From NCBI RefSeq assembly GCF_030263935.1, contig NZ_CP127162.1:1187501-1251500 (forward strand): DNA of 64,000 nt. Direction: 5' to 3'. A program made the position numbers and the translations under genes. The notes beneath the pieces were generated by a model. That model was not told the DNA's origin. It saw only the letters and a program-made list of their open reading frames with translations, and searched no databases. The stretch comes from Paenibacillus polygoni (GTDB lineage: Bacteria; Bacillota; Bacilli; Paenibacillales; Paenibacillaceae). This document shows, piece by piece, positions 8,178 to 17,603 of this stretch (positions are counted from its first letter, which is position 1; each line of letters starts with the position of its first letter).

Positions 8178-9220
8178 AAAAGAAACTGGCAGGATATGGA
8201 TTAATAGGAATCGTCCTGCTTGTACTGACCCTGCTGCTATGTCTTGCGATCGGGTCAGTACATCTTCCGATTCGACATATCGCAGGGATTCTTATAAGTC
8301 ACATTCCAGGGATGGATGGGTTCATTGAACCCATATGGAATACATCGTCAGAACAGATCATTATGAAGGTGCGTTTACCGCGAGTGCTGCTTGGTATCCT
8401 GGTTGGTGCAGCGCTGGCTGTTGCCGGTGCAGGATTTCAGGGTGTACTTCGTAACCCGCTGGCAGATCCTTATACGCTTGGGGTATCGGCGGGTGCTTCT
8501 GTTGGAGCAGCACTCCTCATTTATTTGGGTCTAGAGTATGCTTGGCTTGGCGAATGGATGCTGCCGCTCGTTGCTTTTATAGCAGGTGTCATTACACTAT
8601 GGGGTGTTTTGATGCTGGCTAGAGAAGGCGGGAAAATACCGACGAACAATTTGATTTTGTCCGGTGTTGTGATGAATGCTTTTCTAGGAGCTGTTGTTTC
8701 TTTTCTGACCGCCATGTCAAAGGACACGGTAAACCAAATTTTGTTCTGGACGATGGGAAGCCTAAGTTTACGGGGATGGTCTTACACGGCCATCCTTTTC
8801 CCTTATGTAGGGGTTGGGTTGATCTATCTATGGTGCAGAGGCAGGTCGCTTAATTTGTTGGCACTAGGAGAAAGACAAGCAGCACACCTTGGGGTCAGGG
8901 TAGACTTACTCAAAGTATCTGTACTCTTGGTATCTACGCTGTTAACGGCTGCAGCCGTATCTGTCGCGGGTGTGATTGGTTTTGTGGGGCTTGTTGTTCC
9001 TCATATCATCAGACTCCTTGTCGGACCCGATTACCGATTGATTATTCCTTTATCTGCGCTAGGCGGAGGTATCTTTCTGGCCTGGGCGGATATGGGCGCC
9101 CGGACCATACTCGCTCCTACGGAGATTCCGCTTGGTGTACTGACTGCTTTTGTAGGGGCTCCGTTCTTTGCTTACTTATTACATCGGAATAAAAAACGGC
9201 GAGGAGGCATCAGCGGATGA
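8174..9220 (+). CDS. btuC: Corrinoid ABC transporter permease (FecCD/BtuC family)
   Basis: 348 residues, about ten hydrophobic segments. The motifs RLPRVLLGILVGAALAVAG, GFQGVLRNPLADPYTLG and GVIGFVGLVVPHIIRLLVG are the classic FecCD/BtuC signatures, including the coupling region that touches the ATPase. Overlaps btuF by four bases and btuD by four bases, so the three are translated together. Ligand assignment follows from the riboswitch. Confidence 0.93.
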   Translation: MKKKLAGYGLIGIVLLVLTLLLCLAIGSVHLPIRHIAGILISHIPGMDGFIEPIWNTSSEQIIMKVRLPRVLLGILVGAALAVAGAGFQGVLRNPLADPYTLGVSAGASVGAALLIYLGLEYAWLGEWMLPLVAFIAGVITLWGVLMLAREGGKIPTNNLILSGVVMNAFLGAVVSFLTAMSKDTVNQILFWTMGSLSLRGWSYTAILFPYVGVGLIYLWCRGRSLNLLALGERQAAHLGVRVDLLKVSVLLVSTLLTAAAVSVAGVIGFVGLVVPHIIRLLVGPDYRLIIPLSALGGGIFLAWADMGARTILAPTEIPLGVLTAFVGAPFFAYLLHRNKKRRGGISG

Positions 9221-10044
9221 CAGAAAATTTCGATCATCAGTCTGAAATCTCGTCTACAGTTCCTGTGGTGGAAGCTAGGGCACTCCGAAAAGAGTACAGT
9301 CAGTTCACCGCACTGGATGACATTCATTTCACCGCTGAGGAAGGTGACTGGTGGGGGATTGTTGGGCCGAACGGGAGCGGAAAGTCTACTTTGCTTCATT
9401 TACTATCCGGTATCCTGTCACCAAACCAGGGCACGATCCATATAAAAGGCAAACCAGTTCAAGATTACAGCCGTAAAGAACTCTCGCGAATCATTGCTGT
9501 TCTACAGCAAGATGGATTACCTGAGATTGGTTATTCCGTCAGGGACGTTGTGGCCATGGGGAGATATCCCTACCAAGACTGGCTGGGGAGAGACCAGGGC
9601 TTTGGAGAAGAAAAAATAGAGCAGGTTCTGAAGAAGCTGGATCTTACTTCTCTTGCGGAACGCAGACTTGATGAACTTAGCGGAGGACAAAGGCAGCGGG
9701 TAGCTCTTGCCAAAGTAATGGTGCAAGAACCTGAAATCCTGCTGCTAGACGAACCGACCACTTTTCTTGATGTTCGTTATCAGCTGCAGTTCATGGATCT
9801 TCTGGCACACTGGCAGCAAAGTACAGGGATTACGATTATTGCTGTACTGCATGATTTGAATCTAGCTTCTCTTTATTGTAATTATTTATGTGCACTAAAA
9901 GAGGGCCAGCTTTTCCTTCAGGGTACGCCTGCTGAGGTGCTTACGGAGGAGAATATTAGAGGACTGTTTGAGATCCAGCCTGTAATGGTTCAACATCCGG
10001 ATCATCATATCCCTCAGTTTTTACTGCGTAAACAGCAAGAGTGA
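9217..10044 (+). CDS. btuD: Corrinoid ABC transporter ATP-binding protein
   Basis: 275 residues. Walker A GPNGSGKST near residue 50, signature LSGGQRQRVALAK, Walker B ILLLDEPTTFLD and the H-loop VLHDLNLA are all intact. It powers the BtuC permease in the membrane. An N-terminal stretch of about 20 residues precedes the ABC domain. Last gene of the riboswitch-controlled operon; a terminator follows at 10071. Confidence 0.93.
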   Translation: MTENFDHQSEISSTVPVVEARALRKEYSQFTALDDIHFTAEEGDWWGIVGPNGSGKSTLLHLLSGILSPNQGTIHIKGKPVQDYSRKELSRIIAVLQQDGLPEIGYSVRDVVAMGRYPYQDWLGRDQGFGEEKIEQVLKKLDLTSLAERRLDELSGGQRQRVALAKVMVQEPEILLLDEPTTFLDVRYQLQFMDLLAHWQQSTGITIIAVLHDLNLASLYCNYLCALKEGQLFLQGTPAEVLTEENIRGLFEIQPVMVQHPDHHIPQFLLRKQQE

Positions 10045-10070
10045 GATGATCTTAATATCAGAACAACATA

Positions 10071-10110
10071 GAAGAGGGCCTGACATCCATAAATCAGGTC
10101 TTCTTTTTTT
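10071..10110 (+). terminator. Terminator after btuFCD
   Basis: GAAGA..GCCTGA pairs with TCAGGTCTTC around CATCCATAAA, followed by seven T. It separates the transporter operon from cobTUSQ. Confidence 0.85.
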
Positions 10111-10170
10111 CAGCCAAAGAGAACGACTTGTCTTCTTTTTAAATTCAATATGAAAATTGCATGATTTCTT

Positions 10171-10200
10171 TTGAAGTATTTACTCACTTTTCGTTATAAT
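10171..10200 (+). promoter_or_regulatory. Predicted sigma-A promoter of cobTUSQ
   Basis: TTGAAG and a perfect TATAAT separated by 18 bases, 48 bases before the cobT start. The leader is too short to hold a cobalamin riboswitch. Confidence 0.7.
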
Positions 10201-10247
10201 CGTTATATACAAGCTGTACAACAGCAGCGGATAAGGATGGAGATACC

Positions 10248-11330
10248 ATGGAGAGAGAACAGCAATTAAAAGCATGGGTTCAGCAGATTACTGCATTAGA
10301 TGAGGCAGCGCAGAAGGCGGCTGCAGATCATTTGGATGACTTAACGAAACCCCCAGGGAGTCTGGGTAAGTTAGAAGAGCTCACGATCCGCTTAGCAGGG
10401 ATTACAGGAAAGAAACAGCCAAGCTTTTCTAAAAAAGCCGTTATTGTGATGGCATCAGATCATGGAGTTGTGGAAGAAGGAGTCAGCAGTTTCCCAGCTG
10501 AGGTGACGCAGCAAATGGTTCATAATTTTCTTGCTGGCGGGGCAGCCGTAAATGTACTCGCTCGTCATGCAGGTGCTGAAGTGATATGCGTCGATATTGG
10601 TGTGAATGGTGAACCTGTTCATCCCGACCTTGTATCTCGTTCTGTACGCAAAGGAACGGCAAATATGGCGAAGGGTCCTGCTATGAGCAGAGAAGAAGCG
10701 CTTCAAGCGATTCTTACGGGGATCGACGTTGTTCAAGAATCCGTAAGAAAAGGAACGCAGTTATTCGTTACTGGAGAGATGGGAATTGGCAATACAACAC
10801 CAAGTGCAGCAGTTACCAGTGTGCTTACGGGAGTCAGCGTGCAGGAGGCAACAGGCAAAGGGACGGGTCTTGATCAAGCAGGTGTTCAGCATAAAGCAAA
10901 TGTGATTGCCCGGGCAATACAGCTTAACCAGCCGGCTCCGAATGATCCAATCGACGTACTTGCTAAAGTCGGTGGACTAGATATTGCGGGTCTTGCAGGT
11001 GTCATTATCGGCTCCGCTGCTTTGAAGTGTCCGGTTGTTATTGATGGGTATATTTCTACCGCTGCTGCTTTGGTAGCGAGCCGTATTGCACCGGCATGCC
11101 GAAATTATATGATAGCTTCTCATATGTCAGAAGAAAGAGGACATGCAGCACTTCTGCAAACGTTGGAACTCTCTCCGTTGCTTCAGGTGGGAATGAGACT
11201 CGGTGAGGGAACAGGCGGTGTTCTATGCCTTCATCTGATTGAAGCGGCAGGAAGAATTATGGATGAGATGGCTACATTTAGCAGTGCAGGTGTTTCTGGA
11301 GGTAATGAGAAGGCAGAGGCCGAATTATGA
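10248..11330 (+). CDS. cobT: Nicotinate-nucleotide-dimethylbenzimidazole phosphoribosyltransferase
   Basis: 360 residues, typical length. Signature segments DDLTKPPGSLGKLEEL, ASDHGVVEEGVS and the MRLGEGTGG loop, which carries the catalytic glutamate of the family, are present. CobT moves phosphoribose from nicotinate mononucleotide to dimethylbenzimidazole, giving alpha-ribazole phosphate, the lower ligand precursor. Start has GGAGATACC upstream. Overlaps cobU by four bases (ATGA). Confidence 0.95.
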   Translation: MEREQQLKAWVQQITALDEAAQKAAADHLDDLTKPPGSLGKLEELTIRLAGITGKKQPSFSKKAVIVMASDHGVVEEGVSSFPAEVTQQMVHNFLAGGAAVNVLARHAGAEVICVDIGVNGEPVHPDLVSRSVRKGTANMAKGPAMSREEALQAILTGIDVVQESVRKGTQLFVTGEMGIGNTTPSAAVTSVLTGVSVQEATGKGTGLDQAGVQHKANVIARAIQLNQPAPNDPIDVLAKVGGLDIAGLAGVIIGSAALKCPVVIDGYISTAAALVASRIAPACRNYMIASHMSEERGHAALLQTLELSPLLQVGMRLGEGTGGVLCLHLIEAAGRIMDEMATFSSAGVSGGNEKAEAEL

Positions 11331-11881
11331 TTATTCTCGTAACGGGCGGTGCACGCAGCGGTAAAAGTACATTTGCTGAGAAACTGTGCATGAGCCGGTC
11401 TTCAGAAGCCATCTATATGGCGACAGCGCAAGCTTATGACCAAGAGATGACCGACCGAATTGCTGCACATCGCAGTCAGCGGGAGGACGGTGCATATCTA
11501 TGGCATACGATTGAAGAACCGCTCAAAGTAGCTGAAACATTGAACGGGTTAATGGAAGCAACGCTGCCTGTTCCTACGATATTACTTGACTGTCTTACGT
11601 TATGGCTTTCTAACGTTTTGATGGCCAAAGAAAACGAGGGACCTGAGGCAATAATGGAAGAGATCGACCGTCTTGTTCGCAGTGTTGCTGCTTATCCAGG
11701 TCTAATGATTCTGGTAACCAATGAAGTGGGAGACGGGATTGTTCCTGAATATCGACTGGGCCGGATTTACCGGGATTATGCCGGAATTCTTAATCAGCGT
11801 ATGGCAGCTATCAGCAAGGAGGTATTCCTTGTAACGGCTGGTATTGCCATCGAACTGAAGAGCAAGGAGTATAAAGTATGA
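11327..11881 (+). CDS. cobU: Adenosylcobinamide kinase / guanylyltransferase
   Basis: 184 residues. The P-loop GGARSGKS occupies residues 7-14. The ATAQAYDQEMTDRIAAHRSQR segment, which carries the histidine that is guanylylated in the family, and TNEVGDGIVPEYRLGR match CobU/CobP. It phosphorylates adenosylcobinamide and then transfers GMP to give adenosylcobinamide-GDP for CobS. ATGA overlaps on both sides couple it to cobT and cobS. Confidence 0.95.
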   Translation: MIILVTGGARSGKSTFAEKLCMSRSSEAIYMATAQAYDQEMTDRIAAHRSQREDGAYLWHTIEEPLKVAETLNGLMEATLPVPTILLDCLTLWLSNVLMAKENEGPEAIMEEIDRLVRSVAAYPGLMILVTNEVGDGIVPEYRLGRIYRDYAGILNQRMAAISKEVFLVTAGIAIELKSKEYKV

Positions 11882-12711
11882 GAGAAAATACAAAAGCGGC
11901 TGCGGCCGCTTTTCAGTTTTTATCGCGATTTCCGGTGAAAACTCAGCTTGAATTCACTCCAGAACTGATGACAAGAAGCACTCTGTTCTATCCGGTTGTA
12001 GGCTTATGTATTGGGACTTGTGTCTGGATCGCAGCTTGGCTTAGTGGATTCTTATTGCCTCCGGCTCCATCGGCAGTGCTAGTTCTCACAATTTGGGTTT
12101 GGCTCACAGGAGGGCTTCACTTAGACGGCTGGATGGACTCTGCTGATGCCCTTCTCAGTTACCGAAGCAGAGAACGAATGCTTGAGATTATGAAGGACAG
12201 CAGGGTGGGAGCTATGGGGGTAATTGCCTGTGTTCTTCTGCTGATGCTGAAAGCAACGCTTCTATACAGCTTAATGGGACAAACTTTTCTCATGGGTGCA
12301 GCGGTCTTGCCTTTTCTATGGAGCCGTTTCTTTATGGTGTATGCCATGGGGAAATATCCACGGGCTAGGGCCGGAGAGGGCCTAGCAGGAATGTTTTCAG
12401 GAGTTCAGAATGCGCTGCTTTATAAGGTGGGAGCGGTAACGCTGCTTCTCTCTGCGATCTCATGCGGTTTATTTTTATATGCTGCGTATACTGTAGATGG
12501 GCCGCCGTTTGCATGGAGTCTCCATATGGGTGTTATACTGTCTGCCTTTTTTGTTATTCCTCTATGTATATGGGCTTGCGGGAAATGGGCTGCGGATCGT
12601 ATCAGCAAACGCCTTGGGGGACTAACGGGAGATATTTATGGAGCGCTTAATGAAGGACTTGAAGCAGTAGGACTGCTCCTGCTAGTTATTCTCACTACCA
12701 TCATGCACTAA
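11878..12711 (+). CDS. cobS: Adenosylcobinamide-GDP ribazoletransferase (cobalamin synthase)
   Basis: 277 residues with six or more hydrophobic segments. The diagnostic GGLHLDGWMDSADALLS motif (aspartates binding Mg) and FLSRFPVKT near the start fit CobS. It joins adenosylcobinamide-GDP to alpha-ribazole (phosphate) at the membrane, completing the nucleotide loop. Coupled to cobU by ATGA. A 65-base gap, without a terminator, follows before cobQ. Confidence 0.94.
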   Translation: MRENTKAAAAAFQFLSRFPVKTQLEFTPELMTRSTLFYPVVGLCIGTCVWIAAWLSGFLLPPAPSAVLVLTIWVWLTGGLHLDGWMDSADALLSYRSRERMLEIMKDSRVGAMGVIACVLLLMLKATLLYSLMGQTFLMGAAVLPFLWSRFFMVYAMGKYPRARAGEGLAGMFSGVQNALLYKVGAVTLLLSAISCGLFLYAAYTVDGPPFAWSLHMGVILSAFFVIPLCIWACGKWAADRISKRLGGLTGDIYGALNEGLEAVGLLLLVILTTIMH

Positions 12712-12776
12712 GATTGAGGAATAGCACCCTAAGACGTAATACTAGTAACTCGTGATGAGAGAAAGGGGACAAGTCC

Positions 12777-14504
12777 GTGGAAAATAAAGGTACATATTAC
12801 GTGAACGCTGATATGGGACAGGATGAAAGAAAAACACAGCATAAAGCCGCTGTTCTCATGCTTCAAGGTACTGCATCGGATGTTGGAAAGAGCATTGTGA
12901 CAACGGCGCTGTGCCGCCTTTTTTTACAAGATGGATACCAGCCGGCTCCTTACAAATCGCAAAATATGGCGCTTAATTCGTATGTCACCCTGGATGGGAA
13001 GGAAATTGGAAGAGCGCAAGGAGTACAAGCAGAAGCTTGCGGTTTGCCAGCGACAACCGATATGAATCCAATCTTGATTAAGCCGATTAAAGATATGCAT
13101 TCTCAGATTGTTGTCCATGGAGTGCCGAAGATGCAGATGAGCGCGATGGACTATAGAAACCACTTTTTACCGCAAGCAAAAACCATTGTCCTTGATGCCC
13201 TGGATCGTTTGCGGGAACAATATGATATTGTGCTGATGGAGGGGGCAGGAAGTCCTGCGGAGATAAACCTGAAAGACAGGGATATTGTGAATATGAATTT
13301 GGCAGGCTGGGCTGATGCACCTGTTCTGTTGATATCAGATATTGACCGCGGCGGTGTCTTTGCTTCGCTAGTAGGGACCCTTGAGCTGCTTGAACCCCAC
13401 GAGCGGGCGAGGGTAAAAGGCTTTATTATTAACAAGTTCCGCGGAGATCTTGCGCTTTTGCAGCCAGGGCTGGATTGGCTTACGGAGCGGACCGGAATTC
13501 CTGTACTTGGGGTGCTTCCGTATATTCCAGAACTGCGTATTGAAGCTGAGGATTCGGTTGTACTGGATGAACTGCAGTATCGCAGACAAAAAGAGAAAGA
13601 AATTGATATCGTCGTCATTCGGTATCCAAGGATTTCTAATTTTACTGATTTTGATGCACTGGGCTGGGAGCCTGATGTAGTTGTGCGCTATGTCAGTACT
13701 GCAGATGAACTTGGTGAGCCTGATGTGATTATACTGCCGGGCACTAAGGATACCATCAGCGATCTGAACTTTCTTAGAGAAAGAGGATTAGACCGTGCGA
13801 TTCAAGAGCAATGGCAGGAACGAGAGGTTCAGCTTGTGGGGATTTGCGGTGGATACCAGATGCTGGGTGAAAGATTGTTTGATCCTTTTGCTGTGGAAAG
13901 TGAAATAAAAGAAGCAGAAGGCCTTGGCCTGTTGCCGCTTGTCACTACCTTTGCTAAAGAAAAAAGAACCGTTCGAGTGAAAGGTACGGCTGCGAAGGAG
14001 TGTCCACTCCGAGTGGTTGAGAACAAGGAAACAGAACTTACGATAGAAGCATATGAAATCCATATGGGAATCACAGAAAGTGATGAGTCAGCTGGGTTAC
14101 GAAGTGAAGACTACAGACCGTTATTTGTTCTAAACACAGACACAGTAGAAACAAAAGAAACAGAAGATATAAGAGAAGCAAGAGAAGCAAAAGAAGCAAA
14201 AGAAGCAAAAGAAGCAGGTTCTTCAGCAGAAGAAGTAAACACTCGGCACTTTGAAGGATGCGGAGCTGCAGATGGGAAAGTGTGGGGAACCTATCTGCAC
14301 GGTCTCTTTGATAATGATGAGTTCAGGCGTGCTTGGCTTGATGGACTTCGTTTAGAGAAAGGTCTTTCACCTATTGGAGAAACTTTCCAAGCGGCTGTCT
14401 ACAAAACACAGGAGTTTGATCGTGTAGCGGAAATCGTTCGTAATCATCTAGATCTAGATCAAATATATGAAATAATAGGATTGCGTAATAAACAGATGAC
14501 ATGA
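12777..14504 (+). CDS. cobQ: Cobyric acid synthase
   Basis: 575 residues from a GTG with GAAAGGGG upstream; the family is usually near 500. The N-terminal ATPase half has GTASDVGKS and PYKSQNMALNS. The C-terminal glutamine amidotransferase half has the nucleophile cysteine in VGICGGYQMLG (about residue 356) and the histidine region GTYLHGLFDN. It amidates adenosylcobyrinic a,c-diamide at four carboxyls. The extra length comes partly from a repeat-encoded acidic/basic insert (bases 14147-14217) between the amidotransferase motifs. Having cobQ implies that ring-building genes exist elsewhere, or that diamide is scavenged. Confidence 0.94.
   Translation: MENKGTYYVNADMGQDERKTQHKAAVLMLQGTASDVGKSIVTTALCRLFLQDGYQPAPYKSQNMALNSYVTLDGKEIGRAQGVQAEACGLPATTDMNPILIKPIKDMHSQIVVHGVPKMQMSAMDYRNHFLPQAKTIVLDALDRLREQYDIVLMEGAGSPAEINLKDRDIVNMNLAGWADAPVLLISDIDRGGVFASLVGTLELLEPHERARVKGFIINKFRGDLALLQPGLDWLTERTGIPVLGVLPYIPELRIEAEDSVVLDELQYRRQKEKEIDIVVIRYPRISNFTDFDALGWEPDVVVRYVSTADELGEPDVIILPGTKDTISDLNFLRERGLDRAIQEQWQEREVQLVGICGGYQMLGERLFDPFAVESEIKEAEGLGLLPLVTTFAKEKRTVRVKGTAAKECPLRVVENKETELTIEAYEIHMGITESDESAGLRSEDYRPLFVLNTDTVETKETEDIREAREAKEAKEAKEAGSSAEEVNTRHFEGCGAADGKVWGTYLHGLFDNDEFRRAWLDGLRLEKGLSPIGETFQAAVYKTQEFDRVAEIVRNHLDLDQIYEIIGLRNKQMT
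14172..14216 (+). repeat. 9-bp tandem repeat inside cobQ
   Basis: Five copies of GAAGCA occur at exact 9-base spacing (14175, 14184, 14193, 14202, 14211), encoding EA(K/R) units. The phase keeps the frame, so unit gain or loss would lengthen or shorten the protein by three residues. Confidence 0.85.
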
Positions 14505-14550
14505 AATGAGTTTCTGAAGCGAAGTTTGAAGTTTGGAGAGAACGATGAGA

Positions 14551-14599
14551 AAAGCCCGCGATGATCCAGGATTTTATCTGGTAAACGCGGCTTTTTTTA
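14551..14599 (+). terminator. Terminator after cobQ
   Basis: AAAGCCCGCG pairs with CGCGGCTTT around a 22-base loop, followed by TTTTTTT. It lies about 50 bases after the cobQ stop. Confidence 0.85.
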
Positions 14600-14965
14600 T
14601 GGCTCCCCATCCATAAGCCCTAGATGCGGGTTGAAGCGGTTAAGGAATAGATGGCTTTCCGGAATTATTAGAATGGTATATTGTGGATATTTTGTCACCT
14701 GATAAGCCTAGAATAAATGGGACTGAATCGAGTAAAAATGTGGATTTAGGCTGTTGTAGAGCCGTTTATCCTCTATTTTAATAAAAGTCTACCTGTTTAA
14801 TTGGTTTTATGATATAGTATAAATTATTATATAAAAATTAACCTAGACGCAAAGACCTAGATTATGCAGATGCCATTCTTTTATTTGTTTTCCCTATTGG
14901 ATTAATTGGGTATATAGGATACATGACAGAAGCACTAAACGAGTCTGAACGTTAGAGTTCATTAG
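14600..14965 (+). other. Intergenic region before tcyP with two start-less open frames
   Basis: No complete gene. Two stretches read like protein without a usable start codon: one at about 14641-14781 (containing FPELLEWYIVDILSPDK) and one at 14842-14955 with a hydrophobic segment (ILLFVFPIGLIGYIGYM) and an acidic end. They may be remnants of decayed genes. A promoter for tcyP must lie here but no convincing -35/-10 pair was found. Confidence 0.3.
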
Positions 14966-14989
14966 ATGATGTGGAGGGAAATAGTTATC

Positions 14990-16384
14990 ATGGAAACGTT
15001 GCAGATTATTATCAACGTGGCAGTGATGTTGGTTCTTGTCGGCATCCTGTATCGCATGCAAAAGAAGCATATTTCTTTTACGAAGCGAGTATTCACCGGT
15101 CTCGGACTAGGTCTGGTATTCGGAATTCTGCTTCAAGTTATATATGGGGCTACAACAGGTGTAGTGAAAACGAGTGTTGACTGGTTTAGTATTATTGGGT
15201 CTGGTTATGTAGGCCTCTTGCAGATGATTGTTACTCCGCTGATTATGGTATCCATTATTTCGGCGATCATGAATCTGAAAGGCAATCAGAACATTGGGAA
15301 AATGAGCGGTTCGATCATCGGAACACTCTTGATTACGACTGCGATCGCAGCAACCATCGGTATTGGAGTTACTCAAATGTTTGGTCTTGAGGCTATTAAT
15401 ATCGAAAGTGGTGAAGCGGAACAAGCGAGAGCAGACCGTCTGGAACAACAACTTGGCGATGTTCAGGATTTGTCTATTCCACAGCAGGTACTGGCATTTA
15501 TTCCGACCAATCCTTTTGCTGATATGACAGGTGAACGCCGTACGTCGACCATTGCAGTTGTAATTTTCTCCGCATTTGTAGGTGCAGCTGTACTTGGACT
15601 GGATCGTAAAAAGCCAGAACAAGCAGATACTTTCCGCAAGCTAGTCACTTCGTTATACGCGGTTGTTATGCGTATTGTAACTTTAGTATTAAGACTGACA
15701 CCATACGGAATCCTTGCTTTGATTACCAAGGTCACGGCAACAACGGATGCACAGGAGATTCTAAAGCTTGGAGAATTCGTAATTGCATCCTATGTAGCGC
15801 TGGCTCTAATGTTTATTGTTCATTTGATTCTCGTTACTGTATTCGGATTTAATCCGATTGCTTATGCTAAAAAAGTGATTTCAACTTTGATTTTTGCCTT
15901 TACTTCTCGTTCAAGTGCAGCATCCATTCCACTCAATATTGAAACACAAACGAAAAAGCTTGGCGTGTCTCAAGGGATCGCTAACTTGTCAGCTTCGTTT
16001 GGTGCAACGATCGGTCAGAACGGGTGCGCAGGGATTTATCCTGCCATGCTGGCGGTAATGATTGCTCCTACCGTTGGAGTAACAATGGATTGGCAGTTCT
16101 ACGTAACCCTAGTACTTGTCGTTATGATTAGTTCCTTTGGTGTTGCCGGTGTCGGAGGCGGAGCTACCTTTGCTTCTCTTATCGTACTTTCCACCATGAA
16201 CCTTCCTGTTGGTCTTGCCGGTCTTCTAATTTCGGTAGAGCCACTGATTGATATGGGACGTACAGCCCTTAATGTCAACGGTTCGATGACAGCGGGTCTG
16301 ATATCCAGTAAGATGCTGAAAGAAAACGATCAAGAAATTTTCGACAAAGCGAACTTTGATTTGGATACAGCACACGAAGGATAA
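14990..16384 (+). CDS. tcyP: L-cystine uptake protein, sodium:dicarboxylate symporter family
   Basis: 464 residues from the ATG at 14990, with GGAGGG at 14973-14978. The sequence follows B. subtilis TcyP closely as recalled: start METL, then YRMQKKHISFTKRVF, later FAFTSRSSAASIPLNI, IGQNGCAGIYPAMLA and GVAGVGGGATFA, the last two forming the substrate/ion site of the DAACS fold. It is a secondary carrier of the plasma membrane for L-cystine. It is transcribed alone, with a terminator after it. Confidence 0.92.
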   Translation: METLQIIINVAVMLVLVGILYRMQKKHISFTKRVFTGLGLGLVFGILLQVIYGATTGVVKTSVDWFSIIGSGYVGLLQMIVTPLIMVSIISAIMNLKGNQNIGKMSGSIIGTLLITTAIAATIGIGVTQMFGLEAINIESGEAEQARADRLEQQLGDVQDLSIPQQVLAFIPTNPFADMTGERRTSTIAVVIFSAFVGAAVLGLDRKKPEQADTFRKLVTSLYAVVMRIVTLVLRLTPYGILALITKVTATTDAQEILKLGEFVIASYVALALMFIVHLILVTVFGFNPIAYAKKVISTLIFAFTSRSSAASIPLNIETQTKKLGVSQGIANLSASFGATIGQNGCAGIYPAMLAVMIAPTVGVTMDWQFYVTLVLVVMISSFGVAGVGGGATFASLIVLSTMNLPVGLAGLLISVEPLIDMGRTALNVNGSMTAGLISSKMLKENDQEIFDKANFDLDTAHEG

Positions 16385-16410
16385 GCGGTTTCTAGTAAAA
16401 TAAACCTGAA

Positions 16411-16461
16411 AAGGTGCCTCTTTTTATGAGCATGATACTCGTAAAAAGGGGCACCTTTTTC
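16411..16461 (+). terminator. Terminator after tcyP
   Basis: AAGGTGCCTCTTTTTA pairs with TAAAAAGGGGCACCTT, followed by T run; a long, strong hairpin. It faces the convergent M24 gene and could also serve it. Confidence 0.88.
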
Positions 16462-16508
16462 ATTTTCTATATAGGACAACTGAATATAGCTGAGTATATA
16501 TTTACAGA

Positions 16509-17603
16509 TTAGCCGAGAATCTGCAGTTCTTTCGGGAAGCTTGTTAACAGTTCTACACCATCTGCAGTTACAATAACCTCATCTTCAATCCGGACACCGC
16601 CGAGACCTGGAATATAAATACCGGGTTCAATGGTAAAGGCCATTCCTTCGGTCAACAATTCCTGATTTGCACCATGGACAGAAGGATATTCATGCACATC
16701 TATACCAAGACCATGTCCAAGACGGTGGAGGAACCGGTCCCCATAACCAGCATCAATCGTTACTTGTCTAGCAGCCAAATCAACAGAAGCTAAAGTAGCA
16801 CCTGGTTTCACACTTTCGATTCCTTTTAGATTGGCCTCGAGCACGGTATTATACACCTTTGTCTGTTCAGGAGATAGTTCTCCAAAAGCAAAGGTACGGG
16901 TAATATCAGAAGCATAACCGTTGACATATACGCCCATATCAAACATCAGAAGGTCACCGTAAGCAAGTTTACGAGTGCCAGGTACGCCGTGAGGGAGTGC
17001 CGTATTTGGACCACTGAGAACCATGGTATCAAAAGAAGGACCAGATGCGCCGAGCTTCTTCATCTGATATTCCATTTCAGCAACAAGCTCAACCTCGGTT
17101 ACGCCTTCTTTCACGTGAGTGAGTCCTCTGCGGAGCACTTCTTCAATCATATTCGCTGCAACTTTCATTCGTTCTACTTCATGAGGTGCTTTACGAACAC
17201 GCAGTTCACGAAGAAGCGGGCCGATATCTACAAATTTTTTGGCATCCGCATACTGAACAAGTTCTTCATATCTGGACAAAGATAGATGATCTTTCTCGAT
17301 TCCAAAATTGTTCATCGCACGAGGAAGGTATTTTTTTAAGATATGATAAGGGTTATCTGTATCTTGATGAGTGACGATATTCTTTACCGTAGAAGCCGCT
17401 GAAGCTGCTTCTTCATCGAGGCTCGGTACGATTAAAGTAGGCTCTTCGCCTTGTACCAGAACAAGACCAAGGAAACGTTCATGAGGGTCGCTTGCAAATC
17501 CAGTCAGGTAGTATACATGTTTGGGATCGGTAATGAGAACGCCGTCTAGTGCATGAGTAGTGATTGCTTGATTCAGTAATGAGATAGGTTGTTTTGTCAT
17601 CAT
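16509..17603 (-). CDS. M24 family metallopeptidase (Xaa-Pro aminopeptidase/dipeptidase)
   Basis: 364 residues. The N-terminal creatinase-like domain is followed by a pita-bread catalytic domain. The five metal ligands appear in DMGVYVNGYASDITRTF (two Asp), HRLGHGLGIDVHE (His), FTIEPGIY (Glu) and GVRIEDEV (Glu). It removes residues next to proline from short peptides in the cytoplasm. Two adjacent ATG codons follow AAAGGCGG; the first is used here. B. subtilis YqhT/YkvY-type proteins are the closest recalled relatives. Confidence 0.92.
   Translation of the reverse strand: MMTKQPISLLNQAITTHALDGVLITDPKHVYYLTGFASDPHERFLGLVLVQGEEPTLIVPSLDEEAASAASTVKNIVTHQDTDNPYHILKKYLPRAMNNFGIEKDHLSLSRYEELVQYADAKKFVDIGPLLRELRVRKAPHEVERMKVAANMIEEVLRRGLTHVKEGVTEVELVAEMEYQMKKLGASGPSFDTMVLSGPNTALPHGVPGTRKLAYGDLLMFDMGVYVNGYASDITRTFAFGELSPEQTKVYNTVLEANLKGIESVKPGATLASVDLAARQVTIDAGYGDRFLHRLGHGLGIDVHEYPSVHGANQELLTEGMAFTIEPGIYIPGLGGVRIEDEVIVTADGVELLTSFPKELQILG

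Noticed and set aside
14840..14875. GACGCAAAGACC before tcyP resembling part of a cyclic-di-GMP riboswitch
   Set aside because: The other conserved parts (GGCAAACC, tetraloop receptor pairing) are absent, and the stretch reads as protein-like sequence.
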